25,565 bases of DNA from Paenibacillus sp. oral taxon 786 str. D14 (GTDB taxonomy: Bacteria; Bacillota; Bacilli; Paenibacillales; Paenibacillaceae), in the NCBI RefSeq assembly GCF_000159955.1, contig NZ_GG695989.1:6291-31855 (forward strand), given 5' to 3'. Each line of letters opens with the position of its first letter. Positions within the stretch are counted from its first letter, which is position 1. Below, in pieces: positions 16,001-24,039 of this stretch. Under the pieces are notes generated by a model that was given only the letters and a program-made list of their open reading frames with translations, was not told where the DNA came from and did no database searches. The position numbers and the translations under genes are program-made.

Positions 16001-19000
16001 ATGCTATACAACCATTACCTAGGCAATATTGATCATCCGGAATCGCTTAATCCGAGCCTTATCTCTGACAGTAACGGCACACCGACTTTAGGCAAGTACG
16101 ACAGTCTGATGAATCGTCCGACGAATAGCATGGGCTATACGATTTTGTGGCACGAACCTGCTCCAGACTGGGCGGTGGCACAATATGGTGAGACATTGAG
16201 GGACGGAATTACGACGTTTACGAAGTATGATATCAATAATCCTGAAATTCGAAATATTTGGGAGAAAGTATTGGAAAATACAGGTCCAATTACTTCTGGT
16301 AAGCCATATACAGAGCTTGGGTATTTACTTGCGAACGAGCCGCACTGGTTCCTTGAAAAAGGGCATTGGGCTGTTCCCAAGAAGGTTAACGGTCAGGAGG
16401 GGATTTCTGATCTCGCTCTTCAAGCGTTTGCTCAATGGCTAAGTGAACGTCATGGAACGGTAAGCCAGATGAATGCAATCTGGGGAACGACTTTCTCCAG
16501 CTTCAATGAGGCAGCCGCCACGGTCATACCGCTGGAAAAATCGTATAAAGGGACGCCGATTGGATACGATGTAAGCCTGTTCAATATGGAGAGAGGAACA
16601 GAGTGGCTGACTTTCCTACATGATCAGGTGAAATTGAATGATCCGGGAGCGAAAACACATATCAAGATCATGCCGGACTTGTTTGCCGAAGGGAACAGGA
16701 CGCATGGAATTGATTTTGAGAAACTTACCGAGATGGTTGAAATCATTGGTGATGATGCGAAAACGCGCAAACTGAATGTCAGAGCAACAGGATCTTCAGA
16801 GGATTGGGCCGATCACTATGCCTATTATTGGAAAGAGCTTGGCATGTCGTATGACTTCATGCATTCGGTCAGCCCGGATAAAGCACATGTGAATTCGGAA
16901 GTACATTTTCTTTCCACTACGGCATATCGAGATTTATATATGAAGCCCGAATATGTTCGGTCAACGTATTGGTTGGCAACGATTCTAGGGATGGATGCAG
17001 GTTTTACCTGGTTTTGGGGGAGAAATCCCGATGGTTCCATCGAGAATCGCTTGATGACCACCAGCGTGCAAGGATTGTTGGAATCTTATCCGGGTTCCGT
17101 TGCCCAGCAGCCTCGCGTAGCTAATGAATTGAGCAAGACGATGATGGACTTGAATGCATTCTCTGAGGAAATTGTGAAGTTTCAAACTCAGAAAAAGCCG
17201 ATTCGGATATTCTACTCTGAAACGTCGGCGATCAATGATGAACATTACATGGATGATTTATTCGACTTGTATGAGTCAATGTACTTTGACGGAGTTCCGA
17301 TTGGTTTTGCAACAAAGAATATAATAAAGAAACAGCCAAATTCAGATTGGGATGTCATCGTTGTTTACGAGACGCAGGAGGTAACTGACGAAGAATTTGA
17401 CGTTTTGCAGGATTACCTTGATCAGGGTGGGACAGTGATTATCGATAACGCCAGCTTGAAGTTCAATGAGTATAAACAACCACGTGCAGCGTCACTGAAG
17501 GCAAGCAATGGTACATTGATTGTGAAAGCAGACCATGATGTGCAAAGCATGGCAACGAGCGCGTTCGGGATCGTGTCTGCCAATGGGCATATGCCTCCTG
17601 TTGTTGTCACAGAAACGAATGGGAACACGAAGAAGGGAGCGATGTGGCGCGTTGTCCCGAACGGAGAGAATCGTTATGTCATGACTATTTTGAATCTTGG
17701 GAAAAATCAGGCAACTCTTGATGTGTCGATGGTTAATGGCATGAATATAACAGTTACTGATTTGTTGACTGGAAAGCGGATGGGCAATTCGTTTTCATTG
17801 GACCCTGAAGGTGTAATGCTGCTAGAAATCAAAGCGCTTCCTCGGACAAACCACGGGCATGAACCTGGCGCAGATACTTCAAATTCTTCTGAAGTGGAGG
17901 TTGTCAATAAGCCTGTAGTGAATGAGGGAAAGATTGAAGTTTCAGTCGATAAAGGAAAGAATAAATTGATATTACCAGCAAACGCTAAAGAAATAAATGG
18001 AACAAACATGCTGCAATTGACAAATGAAAGCTTTAAGGTGATCATACCAGCGAATGTGCTTGAATCGTTAAAATTGAAGGCAACAGAAGACATGCTTATT
18101 AATGCGGGCATCACATTTGAATTCAAACCGATGGATGAAGCAGAGAAGAGAACGCTCTTAACAAATGCTTCAAAAAAGAATCATGTTAACCTGAACCCCG
18201 TGACAGGGATATATCATTTTTCTTTATCTCTAAACGATCAGAAAGGAGATTTGATCTCATCAGCAACTATCGAAGAACCGATACGCATTGAGTTGGTGGT
18301 TTCCCCGAAAGCAGACTCGAATTTACTGGGGATGTACTTTGTTGGTGAAGATGGTACCTTGGAGTACGTTGGAGGAGAGATCATCGATGGGAAATTGGTG
18401 GCTAAAGTCAACCGTTTAGGCAAATATGTAGGTTTGGAGTACAAAAAAGTATACACAGACGTAAGTGAAACATACTGGGCTGCAGATGCAATTCAGAGTG
18501 TGACAGCTAAGCATATCATTATCGGAGTTGAAGATGACAAATATGAGCCACATCGTAGCGTGACACGAGCGGAATTTGCAGCAATGCTTGTCCGTATGTT
18601 AGGTTTATCCGTACAGTATACAGCATCATCGTCTCCATTCCAAGATGTCAGTGAAACAGATTGGTTTGCAGATGAAGTTGCAGCAGCCTATGCAACAGGC
18701 ATTGTTCATGGTAAAAATGATGGAATTTTTATGCCAAATGCCGCCATCACGAGACAGGAGATGGCTGTTATGATCATTCGTGCTTATGAAGTTGCACATT
18801 CGACAGGAGTCTCAACAGAAAATCTGGAGTTCAGCTTTGCAGATATGGACCAAATTAACGAATGGACAAAGCCATCCATCGCTGCTGCCATTGAGCTTGG
18901 ATTGTTGCGAGGTCGAACGAATAATCTGTTTGCCCCGCTCGACGAAACTACTAGAGCGGAAAGTGCACAAGTAATTGCTAGGCTACTTATGTTTTTGTAA
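13058..19000 (+). CDS. Surface-anchored multidomain glycoside hydrolase with SLH domains
   Basis: This 1980-residue secreted protein starts after AGAGGAGGACC. Domains in order: signal peptide cleaved near 23 (PVDA); a beta-rich module at about 70-200, again at 325-465 and at 600-745 (shared pattern IPSGVKLQ-F, I-V-G-IQDSR, NG-F-L-SD-S-TL, EIT-GS); FIVAR-like helical domains at 206-290 and 471-553; an Ig-like region at 746-820; a helical linker at about 828-945; then a catalytic core at about 945-1500 resembling clan GH-A enzymes such as GH42 or GH50. The likely acid/base is E1094 (ANEPHW) and the likely nucleophile E1281 (VNSEVHF). A GH42-middle-like domain follows (ETQEVTDEEFDVLQDYLDQG). SLH domains begin near 1799, 1861 and 1927, so it should sit on the cell wall. 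The exact family and substrate are not resolved; the context suggests a sulfated, possibly galactose-containing, polymer. Confidence 0.85.
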   Translation: MKKIISTLLCVVLLASMAFPVDAIEEPTITDAQQLADYLRTKITPGGDAAKIKTADGGNTVQVSTPVTLDVPFTIPSGVKLQQFVKMNINETIIVQGKIQDSRGAEYRADGLVGTGTGTVVIDTYGSYFQQGIEVVGSNGLFVLDSDSSVTLLSNNRLEITTGTVTVPAGKSITSDILKGIIVAPGANFNINGTVEVPIDWGDTGVDKTALIEAIADANNFKASVKVSVDSSDVSNSKKWVTQDVMDSYSHAISLALEVRNDSAATQSDVDNAIDVLEAATDVFLAAMQDGTNDEAAVEIETVADLAEFLKTITVDDSKVMISGNAALLYEDIEINRDFIIPSGVKLQTFANIKTDATITVYGTVQDSRTPENRTDGLIETGSGSFVFHTGGSYYQQGTEVIGPNGIFKLGSDASLTLFKNNHAEITSGSVTLAKQINSGVIEKITVAVGAIFHADSSKIGEGVIYIPVGVNQTKLGETIKLAEANLNATLVSNDGADIDADMYWVTQLDHDTFALAIQQAKATKNGPDATEEELGLALDDLGAAMDHFIAAKKQGLIPVAEITTAEQLLSVINSFKEGEEDVARQLSDEVVNGVTLDVIEVFKPVTIKRNITVPENVRLRFTAQMTVNAKITVKGQLQDFRDEGFIIGNGIVGAAGVGSVVFEPGSALYIKGKGETIGNTGILKIEDGSTVTLFAKNRMEITKGSAIVLKSLITSLTNELTVGASAVLTVIGSIPKEIAVRSEGTYIDASILNTEEKLGIEGTTVTSSDETIVTASVQNGRINLLVNTKDEGNAVVTVSTADNKTASIQISVNHGAIEEKTIKKYGALSTSELKAMIQYKISELETLISQAESKKLDAEREKGALWFAKEFDKYADWDEQNISVNQKMFDNISWYRPGGKTAEELAKELPEFERMEIIAMLDTAIAELTEVINGTMVRRPVRLVDWNGISLQGSNFYSNGKPVFLHDYFSKPLDVPTDDQMLYNHYLGNIDHPESLNPSLISDSNGTPTLGKYDSLMNRPTNSMGYTILWHEPAPDWAVAQYGETLRDGITTFTKYDINNPEIRNIWEKVLENTGPITSGKPYTELGYLLANEPHWFLEKGHWAVPKKVNGQEGISDLALQAFAQWLSERHGTVSQMNAIWGTTFSSFNEAAATVIPLEKSYKGTPIGYDVSLFNMERGTEWLTFLHDQVKLNDPGAKTHIKIMPDLFAEGNRTHGIDFEKLTEMVEIIGDDAKTRKLNVRATGSSEDWADHYAYYWKELGMSYDFMHSVSPDKAHVNSEVHFLSTTAYRDLYMKPEYVRSTYWLATILGMDAGFTWFWGRNPDGSIENRLMTTSVQGLLESYPGSVAQQPRVANELSKTMMDLNAFSEEIVKFQTQKKPIRIFYSETSAINDEHYMDDLFDLYESMYFDGVPIGFATKNIIKKQPNSDWDVIVVYETQEVTDEEFDVLQDYLDQGGTVIIDNASLKFNEYKQPRAASLKASNGTLIVKADHDVQSMATSAFGIVSANGHMPPVVVTETNGNTKKGAMWRVVPNGENRYVMTILNLGKNQATLDVSMVNGMNITVTDLLTGKRMGNSFSLDPEGVMLLEIKALPRTNHGHEPGADTSNSSEVEVVNKPVVNEGKIEVSVDKGKNKLILPANAKEINGTNMLQLTNESFKVIIPANVLESLKLKATEDMLINAGITFEFKPMDEAEKRTLLTNASKKNHVNLNPVTGIYHFSLSLNDQKGDLISSATIEEPIRIELVVSPKADSNLLGMYFVGEDGTLEYVGGEIIDGKLVAKVNRLGKYVGLEYKKVYTDVSETYWAADAIQSVTAKHIIIGVEDDKYEPHRSVTRAEFAAMLVRMLGLSVQYTASSSPFQDVSETDWFADEVAAAYATGIVHGKNDGIFMPNAAITRQEMAVMIIRAYEVAHSTGVSTENLEFSFADMDQINEWTKPSIAAAIELGLLRGRTNNLFAPLDETTRAESAQVIARLLMFL

Positions 19001-19033
19001 GTATGCTATGAATGAGAAGTTAACTGATAGAAT

Positions 19034-19065
19034 ACCGTCGGGAATTCACATCCTGACGGTTTTTT
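19034..19065 (+). terminator. Terminator after SLH enzyme gene
   Basis: A ten-pair stem (ACCGTCGGGA / TCCTGACGGT, one G-U pair) with a seven-base loop is followed by TTTTTT. It lies 34 bases after the stop codon. Confidence 0.9.
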
Positions 19066-19069
19066 GTGG

Positions 19070-19189
19070 AAAGCAAGGATCTTCATGCAAGAAAACTATC
19101 GAATCGTGGTAGACATCGACATGGAGAAGTTCTTCGACCGAATCGATCACAGCTGCCTAATGGAAAAAGTCGTGCTGAAACGTGCATAG
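19070..19189 (+). pseudogene. Fragment of group II intron reverse transcriptase
   Basis: In the frame ending at the TAG of 19187-19189 the sequence reads ...FMQENYRIVVDIDMEKFFDR... followed by IDHSCLMEKV. This is the conserved reverse-transcriptase block of bacterial group II intron proteins holding the first catalytic aspartates (VDIDxxKFFD). Only about 40 codons survive, with no start codon, ribosome site, maturase region or intron RNA domain V seen nearby. It begins immediately after the enzyme's terminator, as if an intron had inserted there and been largely deleted. 19190-19253 holds nothing further that I recognise. Confidence 0.75.
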
Positions 19190-19253
19190 GTCTACTCTAT
19201 TTGGCAACCGGGCATTTTGTTCCGAAGTTGCGGCGAAGCTGGATCTCAGATCA

Positions 19254-20057
19254 TTATCGATAAAGCTGCTGTCTGTATTCTTTGGGAGAGAGTCCTGTTA
19301 CTTGCTTGAACACCCGACTGAAATAATAAGGATTCGGGTATTGAAGCATTTCGCTGATCTGTGAAATATTCAGTGAATCTGATTGCATGAGTTCGATGGC
19401 TTTTTGTACCTTCAATTTTTTGTAATATTGGTTGATTGTTGTGCCTGTTGTGGATTTAAACAATCGTCCCAAGTACGTATAGTTCATATTGAGTTCATCT
19501 GCAATGGCTTGGCTGTCGAAGGGACGATCCAGCTGGGACTGCAGACAACGGACGATGCTGGTGACGATCATATTCGAACGATGTTCGATATTGGCACTCA
19601 GGTGCTGGTACATTAGATCACAAAGAAGTCCGTACAAGTGTCCATTGATTCGTTCTTGATATAAAGGTTCTGCGGACTGATAGATCCGGTGCATTTTATT
19701 TAAGGTATGTGTCAATTGTTCAGGTGCAGCGACTGTTACATGCTTAGGGAGAAAAAGCTGGTTCTCTGAGTGCTTGAACTCAGAGGGAGCAAAGGAAACC
19801 CAGAACCATTTTGATCCAGGTGGCGTTACTTTTTTCCCCCATTGATGACATCCATTTTTGAGAAAAAAAATCTGGTTTTTCGTTACAGTATAGTCGATAT
19901 CCTCCTCACATATTTCAACCTTCCCTTGTAACACAAAAATCATCGTGTTGATGTTCAATATGCGATCCACATGATACCAAGGCTGTTTTGTTTCAAAAAT
20001 CCCGATTGTAAGCAGCGTAGGAAGCTCATTTCGATTGATAAAAATTTGATGCTCCAT
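19254..20057 (-). CDS. AraC-family transcriptional regulator
   Basis: The 267-residue protein has an N-terminal cupin-like sensing domain (about 1-150, containing QGKVEICEEDIDY) and a C-terminal pair of helix-turn-helix motifs of the AraC/XylS type. The first is around IADELNMNYTYLGRLFKSTT, the second around ISEMLQYPNPYYFSRVFK, ending GLSPKEYRQQ. The ATG at 20057 is preferred because GGAG lies eight bases before it; a GTG at 20066 overlaps that site. The gene is divergent from the FAD oxidoreductase and sulfatase 3, with about 160 bases between, the classic arrangement for a local activator. It likely senses a sugar or breakdown product; which genes it controls beyond its neighbours is inference. 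Confidence 0.92.
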   Translation of the reverse strand: MEHQIFINRNELPTLLTIGIFETKQPWYHVDRILNINTMIFVLQGKVEICEEDIDYTVTKNQIFFLKNGCHQWGKKVTPPGSKWFWVSFAPSEFKHSENQLFLPKHVTVAAPEQLTHTLNKMHRIYQSAEPLYQERINGHLYGLLCDLMYQHLSANIEHRSNMIVTSIVRCLQSQLDRPFDSQAIADELNMNYTYLGRLFKSTTGTTINQYYKKLKVQKAIELMQSDSLNISQISEMLQYPNPYYFSRVFKQVTGLSPKEYRQQLYR

Positions 20058-20109
20058 GAACAACACTCCATTTTTCCCATCTTATAAACAGTATACCAAA
20101 ATAGTTGAA

Positions 20110-20180
20110 ATAAGATATGTATTTTGCATTTATATGTATTTCATAAGTCTTTTGTAAAGGATATCTTATTGATATAAGAC
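20110..20180. promoter_or_regulatory. Candidate operators between AraC regulator and FAD gene
   Basis: ATAAGATAT (20110-20118) and its inverse ATATCTTAT (20161-20169) lie 42 bases apart. The latter also forms a short palindrome TCTTAT-TGAT-ATAAGA. A TATAAG at 20173-20178 could be a -10 box, but the best -35-like match (TTGTAA, 20152-20157) is only 15 bases away. These are suggested regulator sites only. Confidence 0.38.
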
Positions 20181-20219
20181 AAGAAGGTATTTTCGATAAA
20201 ATTGAAAGGAAGAAATATT

Positions 20220-22466
20220 ATGGAGTTCAAGAAAACGGTGGTCAAGTATGATCTGACAATTATAGGCGGAGGAATGCCCGGGGTTTGTGCTGCTGTGCAG
20301 GCTGCCCGACTAGGTTTGAAAGTTGCGCTCATTAATAACCGTGGTTATCTCGGAGGCAACGCAAGTCCTGAGAATCGAATTAACGTTGCAGGAGCAGATG
20401 GCGCGCAGGAATTTAATTTCTACGCCAGAGAATCAGGCATTATGGAAGAGCTTCGCTTGGAAAATTTATATCGAAATCCGCAAGGCAACGCCTATTTATG
20501 GGAAACGATACTACTCGATTTTGTCATGAAGGAAAAAAATATTGATTTGTATCTGAACACGAATATCGATAAGGTCGAAACCGATGGAGAAGGCAAAATC
20601 GTGTATGTATCAGGCTCGCAATCCGGGTCTGAAAAACGATTTGATTTTTATAGTCCTTATTTTCTCGATGATACGGGGGACGGGACTGTGGGCTATTTGG
20701 CGGGAGCGGAATATCGAACTGGACGGGAAGCAAAGTCGGAGTTCGGAGAGCGCATCGCGCCGGATGAAGCAGACGATCATGTTTTGCTTAGTACATTGTC
20801 TTGGTATACCAAGGATACTGGTCGCAAAGCGCGGTTTGTGATGCCCGAGTTTGCCAAGAGCCTGAAGGTGGAAGAAGCGCTGCAGCATCGGGAAATACCG
20901 GAAAGAAATCCAAACAGTACGCGATATGAAGGATATCGCATGCAATGGTTTTATGAAATTGGACATGGCAAGGATCAAATCGAGCAAAGTGAGGAAGTGA
21001 TGCAAAACCATAGAGAACTCGTTTACGGCATTTGGAATCATATCAAAAATAGCGGCAACTATGACTCTGACACGTTCGATCTGGAATATGTCAGCAGCAT
21101 TCCGGGCAAGCGGGAATCAAGAAGATTGATTGGCGATTACATCCTGACAGAACAAGATGTCGTGGAGCAGCATGATTTTGAGGATGCCATCGGCTATGGC
21201 GGATGGTCGATTGATCTTCATGCAATCGAAGGCTTTTTCTCCAAGGACATGACAACTAGACATTTCGTGCTGCAGGGTGTATATCCGATCCCATATCGGA
21301 GCTGTTATTCGAAAAATGTCAACAATCTGTTCGTAGCCAGCCGTTGTATGTCCACTTCCCATGTTGCTTTTGGCTCAACGCGGGTCATGGCAACCTTGGC
21401 GGTGCTTGGCCAATCGTGTGCGGCTGCGGCTTATCTTTGCAAAAAATATCAAGTTCAACCAAGAGATATTTATGAGCACCACATGCATGAGCTTCAACAA
21501 TTGCTTTTGAAAAATGACCAGTATATTATTGGCAAGAAAAATGAAGACCCAGAGGATGTATGCCGAACAGCACGTTTTTCAGCAAGCTCAGTGCAACGCT
21601 GCAGTTTAGAGAACATGGATCGCGCTGTGACATTGCAAGAAAGTCTCGCATTGATTGTTCCGGTCAAGGATTCGCTTGAGTATATAGCTCTGCGTCTTCA
21701 TAGTGAGACGGATACTAGCTTGCGTTACACTGTGTACACTGCAGCCAAGCAACAAAACTATGGACCACAGCAAAAGTTATTCGAGGGGTCTGTAGCGATT
21801 TCGGCAGGCAACAATTTTAACTGGGTTCAATTACCAGTACCTTGCAAAACAGAGTCTGGAAAGCTGTTTATTGAGTTCGAGGTCAATGATGCGCTCCAAC
21901 TGGGTCTAAGTAATGATGATATCAATGGCTTGTTTTTCTTGAAAAAAATATTATTGAATAGACGAACGACATTTTGCGATATTAATACGTTGGAAGTAAA
22001 GAAGGAAATGTGGAGTAGAGATAGTGGACTGCCGTGCTTCCTGCTTGGACCTGAGCAAGATATTTATGGCGCTGAAAATTTGAACAATGGATACGCCCGG
22101 AACCACGGGTTGCCGAATTTGTGGCTGTCTGCTGTTACGACTGGCGAGGAAACCGTGCATGTACGTTTTGATGGCGAGAAAAAGCTGAGCAAGCTGCAAA
22201 TCGTATTTGACTCCAATTTGAATTTTCATTACGACAATCTTGAGATTTATCACGATTTTACAGTGTTCCCGACTCTGATTCGAGACTATACAGTGTATGC
22301 GAAAGGGAAAAATGGCTTTGAAGAAATTGTCCAGGTTACAGGAAATCACCAAAGAGTCAACAAGTTGACATTTGATGTGATTACGACAAATGAACTTAAG
22401 CTTGTGTTCCACCGAACGAATGGAGCGAAACGGATCGGTGTGTATGAGATCAGAGCCTATGCATAA
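20220..22466 (+). CDS. FAD-dependent oxidoreductase with C-terminal galactose-binding-like domain
   Basis: This 748-residue protein opens with a dinucleotide-binding beta-alpha-beta fold: YDLTIIGGGMPGVCAA (glycines at 16-18 and 21), then ARLGLKVALINNRGYLGGNAS. This is the pattern of the FAD-dependent oxidoreductase family often seen in glycan-use clusters (PF12831 type). The C-terminal roughly 150 residues (from about 600) are beta-rich, with NLNNGYARN and a LEIYHDFTVFPTLIRDYTVY stretch resembling F5/8-type or NPCBM-like carbohydrate-binding folds. There is no signal peptide. The ATG at 20220 follows AAAGGA; an in-frame TTG at 20202 precedes that site and is rejected. Sulfatase 3 starts 22 bases after its stop, so they form one operon facing away from the AraC gene. 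Sugar or sugar-acid oxidation is plausible, but the reaction is unknown. Confidence 0.85.
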   Translation: MEFKKTVVKYDLTIIGGGMPGVCAAVQAARLGLKVALINNRGYLGGNASPENRINVAGADGAQEFNFYARESGIMEELRLENLYRNPQGNAYLWETILLDFVMKEKNIDLYLNTNIDKVETDGEGKIVYVSGSQSGSEKRFDFYSPYFLDDTGDGTVGYLAGAEYRTGREAKSEFGERIAPDEADDHVLLSTLSWYTKDTGRKARFVMPEFAKSLKVEEALQHREIPERNPNSTRYEGYRMQWFYEIGHGKDQIEQSEEVMQNHRELVYGIWNHIKNSGNYDSDTFDLEYVSSIPGKRESRRLIGDYILTEQDVVEQHDFEDAIGYGGWSIDLHAIEGFFSKDMTTRHFVLQGVYPIPYRSCYSKNVNNLFVASRCMSTSHVAFGSTRVMATLAVLGQSCAAAAYLCKKYQVQPRDIYEHHMHELQQLLLKNDQYIIGKKNEDPEDVCRTARFSASSVQRCSLENMDRAVTLQESLALIVPVKDSLEYIALRLHSETDTSLRYTVYTAAKQQNYGPQQKLFEGSVAISAGNNFNWVQLPVPCKTESGKLFIEFEVNDALQLGLSNDDINGLFFLKKILLNRRTTFCDINTLEVKKEMWSRDSGLPCFLLGPEQDIYGAENLNNGYARNHGLPNLWLSAVTTGEETVHVRFDGEKKLSKLQIVFDSNLNFHYDNLEIYHDFTVFPTLIRDYTVYAKGKNGFEEIVQVTGNHQRVNKLTFDVITTNELKLVFHRTNGAKRIGVYEIRAYA

Positions 22467-22488
22467 TCTATGAAAGGAGAATGAATCC

Positions 22489-24039
22489 ATGATGCCCCGA
22501 AAACCACCTGTATTTTTTATTATGACAGATGAATTGCGAGCAGATACGTTTGGGTTCAGAGGCCATCCGATCGTGAGAACGCCTCACCTGGATGCCCTTG
22601 CGAAGGATGCGGCTGTTTTTACGAATGCATATACGAATTGTCCGATGTGTGCGCCTGCTCGAGTGAGCTTGGCTACGGGGAGATACGGATTAAGCCATGG
22701 TGTGCTGGACAACGCTTTTGCACCAGTCGAAGATGAGGTTTCTTTATACCAAACGATGCATGACCATGGTTATCGCACGATCAACTATGGCAAAACACAT
22801 TTTAATACGCCCGGCAGCTTCGGCTTTGAGGAAAATTATCCGCGTGGTTTATTTGACGATGGCGGTGTCAGTGTGTTCGGAGTAACGGATCGCGAGCTGT
22901 TAAATCGAAGTGTTTACAAGAAGAATGAGGGAGAGGTTTCCTTGATCATCCATGGAAAAAATCCACAGAAGCCGGAGGAAACAGCCGATTCTCGTGTTAC
23001 CAGAGCATATATAGACAGATTGGATGAATTGAAAGACAGTGAGCGACCATTATTTTACCGATTGTCGATCATCGATCCTCACACGCCGTATTTTCCAACG
23101 GAACCGTATGCCTCGATGTATCACCCTGACGATATGCCTTTGCCTGCGACATGGAACGAAGATTTGACGTCGAAGCCGCTCATGCATCGTTATTATTACC
23201 GTGCACGGGGGTTCGATCGTTTGACAGAGGAAGATTATCGTAAAAGTATAGCCAGCTATTACGGCTTGATTACCCATGTGGATGATCGGGTGGGGCAAGT
23301 CATCGCTCGCTTAAAGGAGCTAGATCTTTATGATAATTCTATCATTGTTTTTACCTCCGATCATGGCTCAATGATGGGCGAACATGGCTTTATCGAGAAG
23401 TGGGGCATTATGTATGAAGAAGTGTGCAGAATCCCCTTGATGATCAAGTTTCCCAGATCGAAGTATCAAGGAAGTTACGACAGCTTTGCTGAAATTGTGG
23501 ATATTATGCCTACGATTATGGATGCAACAGGTATTGAAGTGCCAGCATGCGTGCAGGGGACATCCTTGATGCCGTTGCTGAGGGGGGACGAAGTTGCTGT
23601 CAAAACGGAGGTATTCGGACACATCTTCACTGGTGGTTTGCAGGATGAACCTGCTCTGATGATTCGAAGCGGGCAATGGAAGCTAACTTTGTATCCTGGT
23701 CAAGAACAGCTGCATGATAAGCTGCTGAATGACCATTATTTGAAATATACGCCAATGTTTCTTGAGGATGTCGTGGAGGGCGAGCTGTATCATCTGGAGG
23801 ATGATGCCCAGGAAGTTCACAACCTGTTCCATGACCCGGCATATCGAAAGATTCGGGATCAGCTGATCTCCCGGCTGGACAGCTGGCGAAATGAGCTCGG
23901 GAGAATTGCTAATTATCGCGGGATGGAACGATCGGAAAAAAATACGGTAAACAGTTATCATTTGATGCAGGCGGACAATCTTGCCAAGATGCAGCGCTTG
24001 ATGAGCGCCGAGGGGACGATTACGCAGTTGAACAGGTAA
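22489..24039 (+). CDS. Cys-type sulfatase, cytoplasmic (sulfatase 3)
   Basis: This 516-residue type I sulfatase has the metal motif MTDELRADTFG, the maturation motif C54-A-P-A-R58 and TSDHG at D291-H292. The last falls at the same number as in sulfatase 2 (3566-5125), of which it is a close full-length paralogue; both end in a similar ITQ tail. The ATG at 22489 lies eight bases after AAAGGAG; a second ATG directly follows it. No signal peptide is present. It is cotranscribed with the FAD oxidoreductase, linking desulfation to an oxidation step. Activation of the Cys needs a maturase from elsewhere in the genome. No clear terminator follows. Confidence 0.92.
   Translation: MMPRKPPVFFIMTDELRADTFGFRGHPIVRTPHLDALAKDAAVFTNAYTNCPMCAPARVSLATGRYGLSHGVLDNAFAPVEDEVSLYQTMHDHGYRTINYGKTHFNTPGSFGFEENYPRGLFDDGGVSVFGVTDRELLNRSVYKKNEGEVSLIIHGKNPQKPEETADSRVTRAYIDRLDELKDSERPLFYRLSIIDPHTPYFPTEPYASMYHPDDMPLPATWNEDLTSKPLMHRYYYRARGFDRLTEEDYRKSIASYYGLITHVDDRVGQVIARLKELDLYDNSIIVFTSDHGSMMGEHGFIEKWGIMYEEVCRIPLMIKFPRSKYQGSYDSFAEIVDIMPTIMDATGIEVPACVQGTSLMPLLRGDEVAVKTEVFGHIFTGGLQDEPALMIRSGQWKLTLYPGQEQLHDKLLNDHYLKYTPMFLEDVVEGELYHLEDDAQEVHNLFHDPAYRKIRDQLISRLDSWRNELGRIANYRGMERSEKNTVNSYHLMQADNLAKMQRLMSAEGTITQLNR

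Noticed and set aside
20202..20219. TTG start for the FAD oxidoreductase
   Set aside because: The AAAGGA site lies after it and fits the ATG at 20220.
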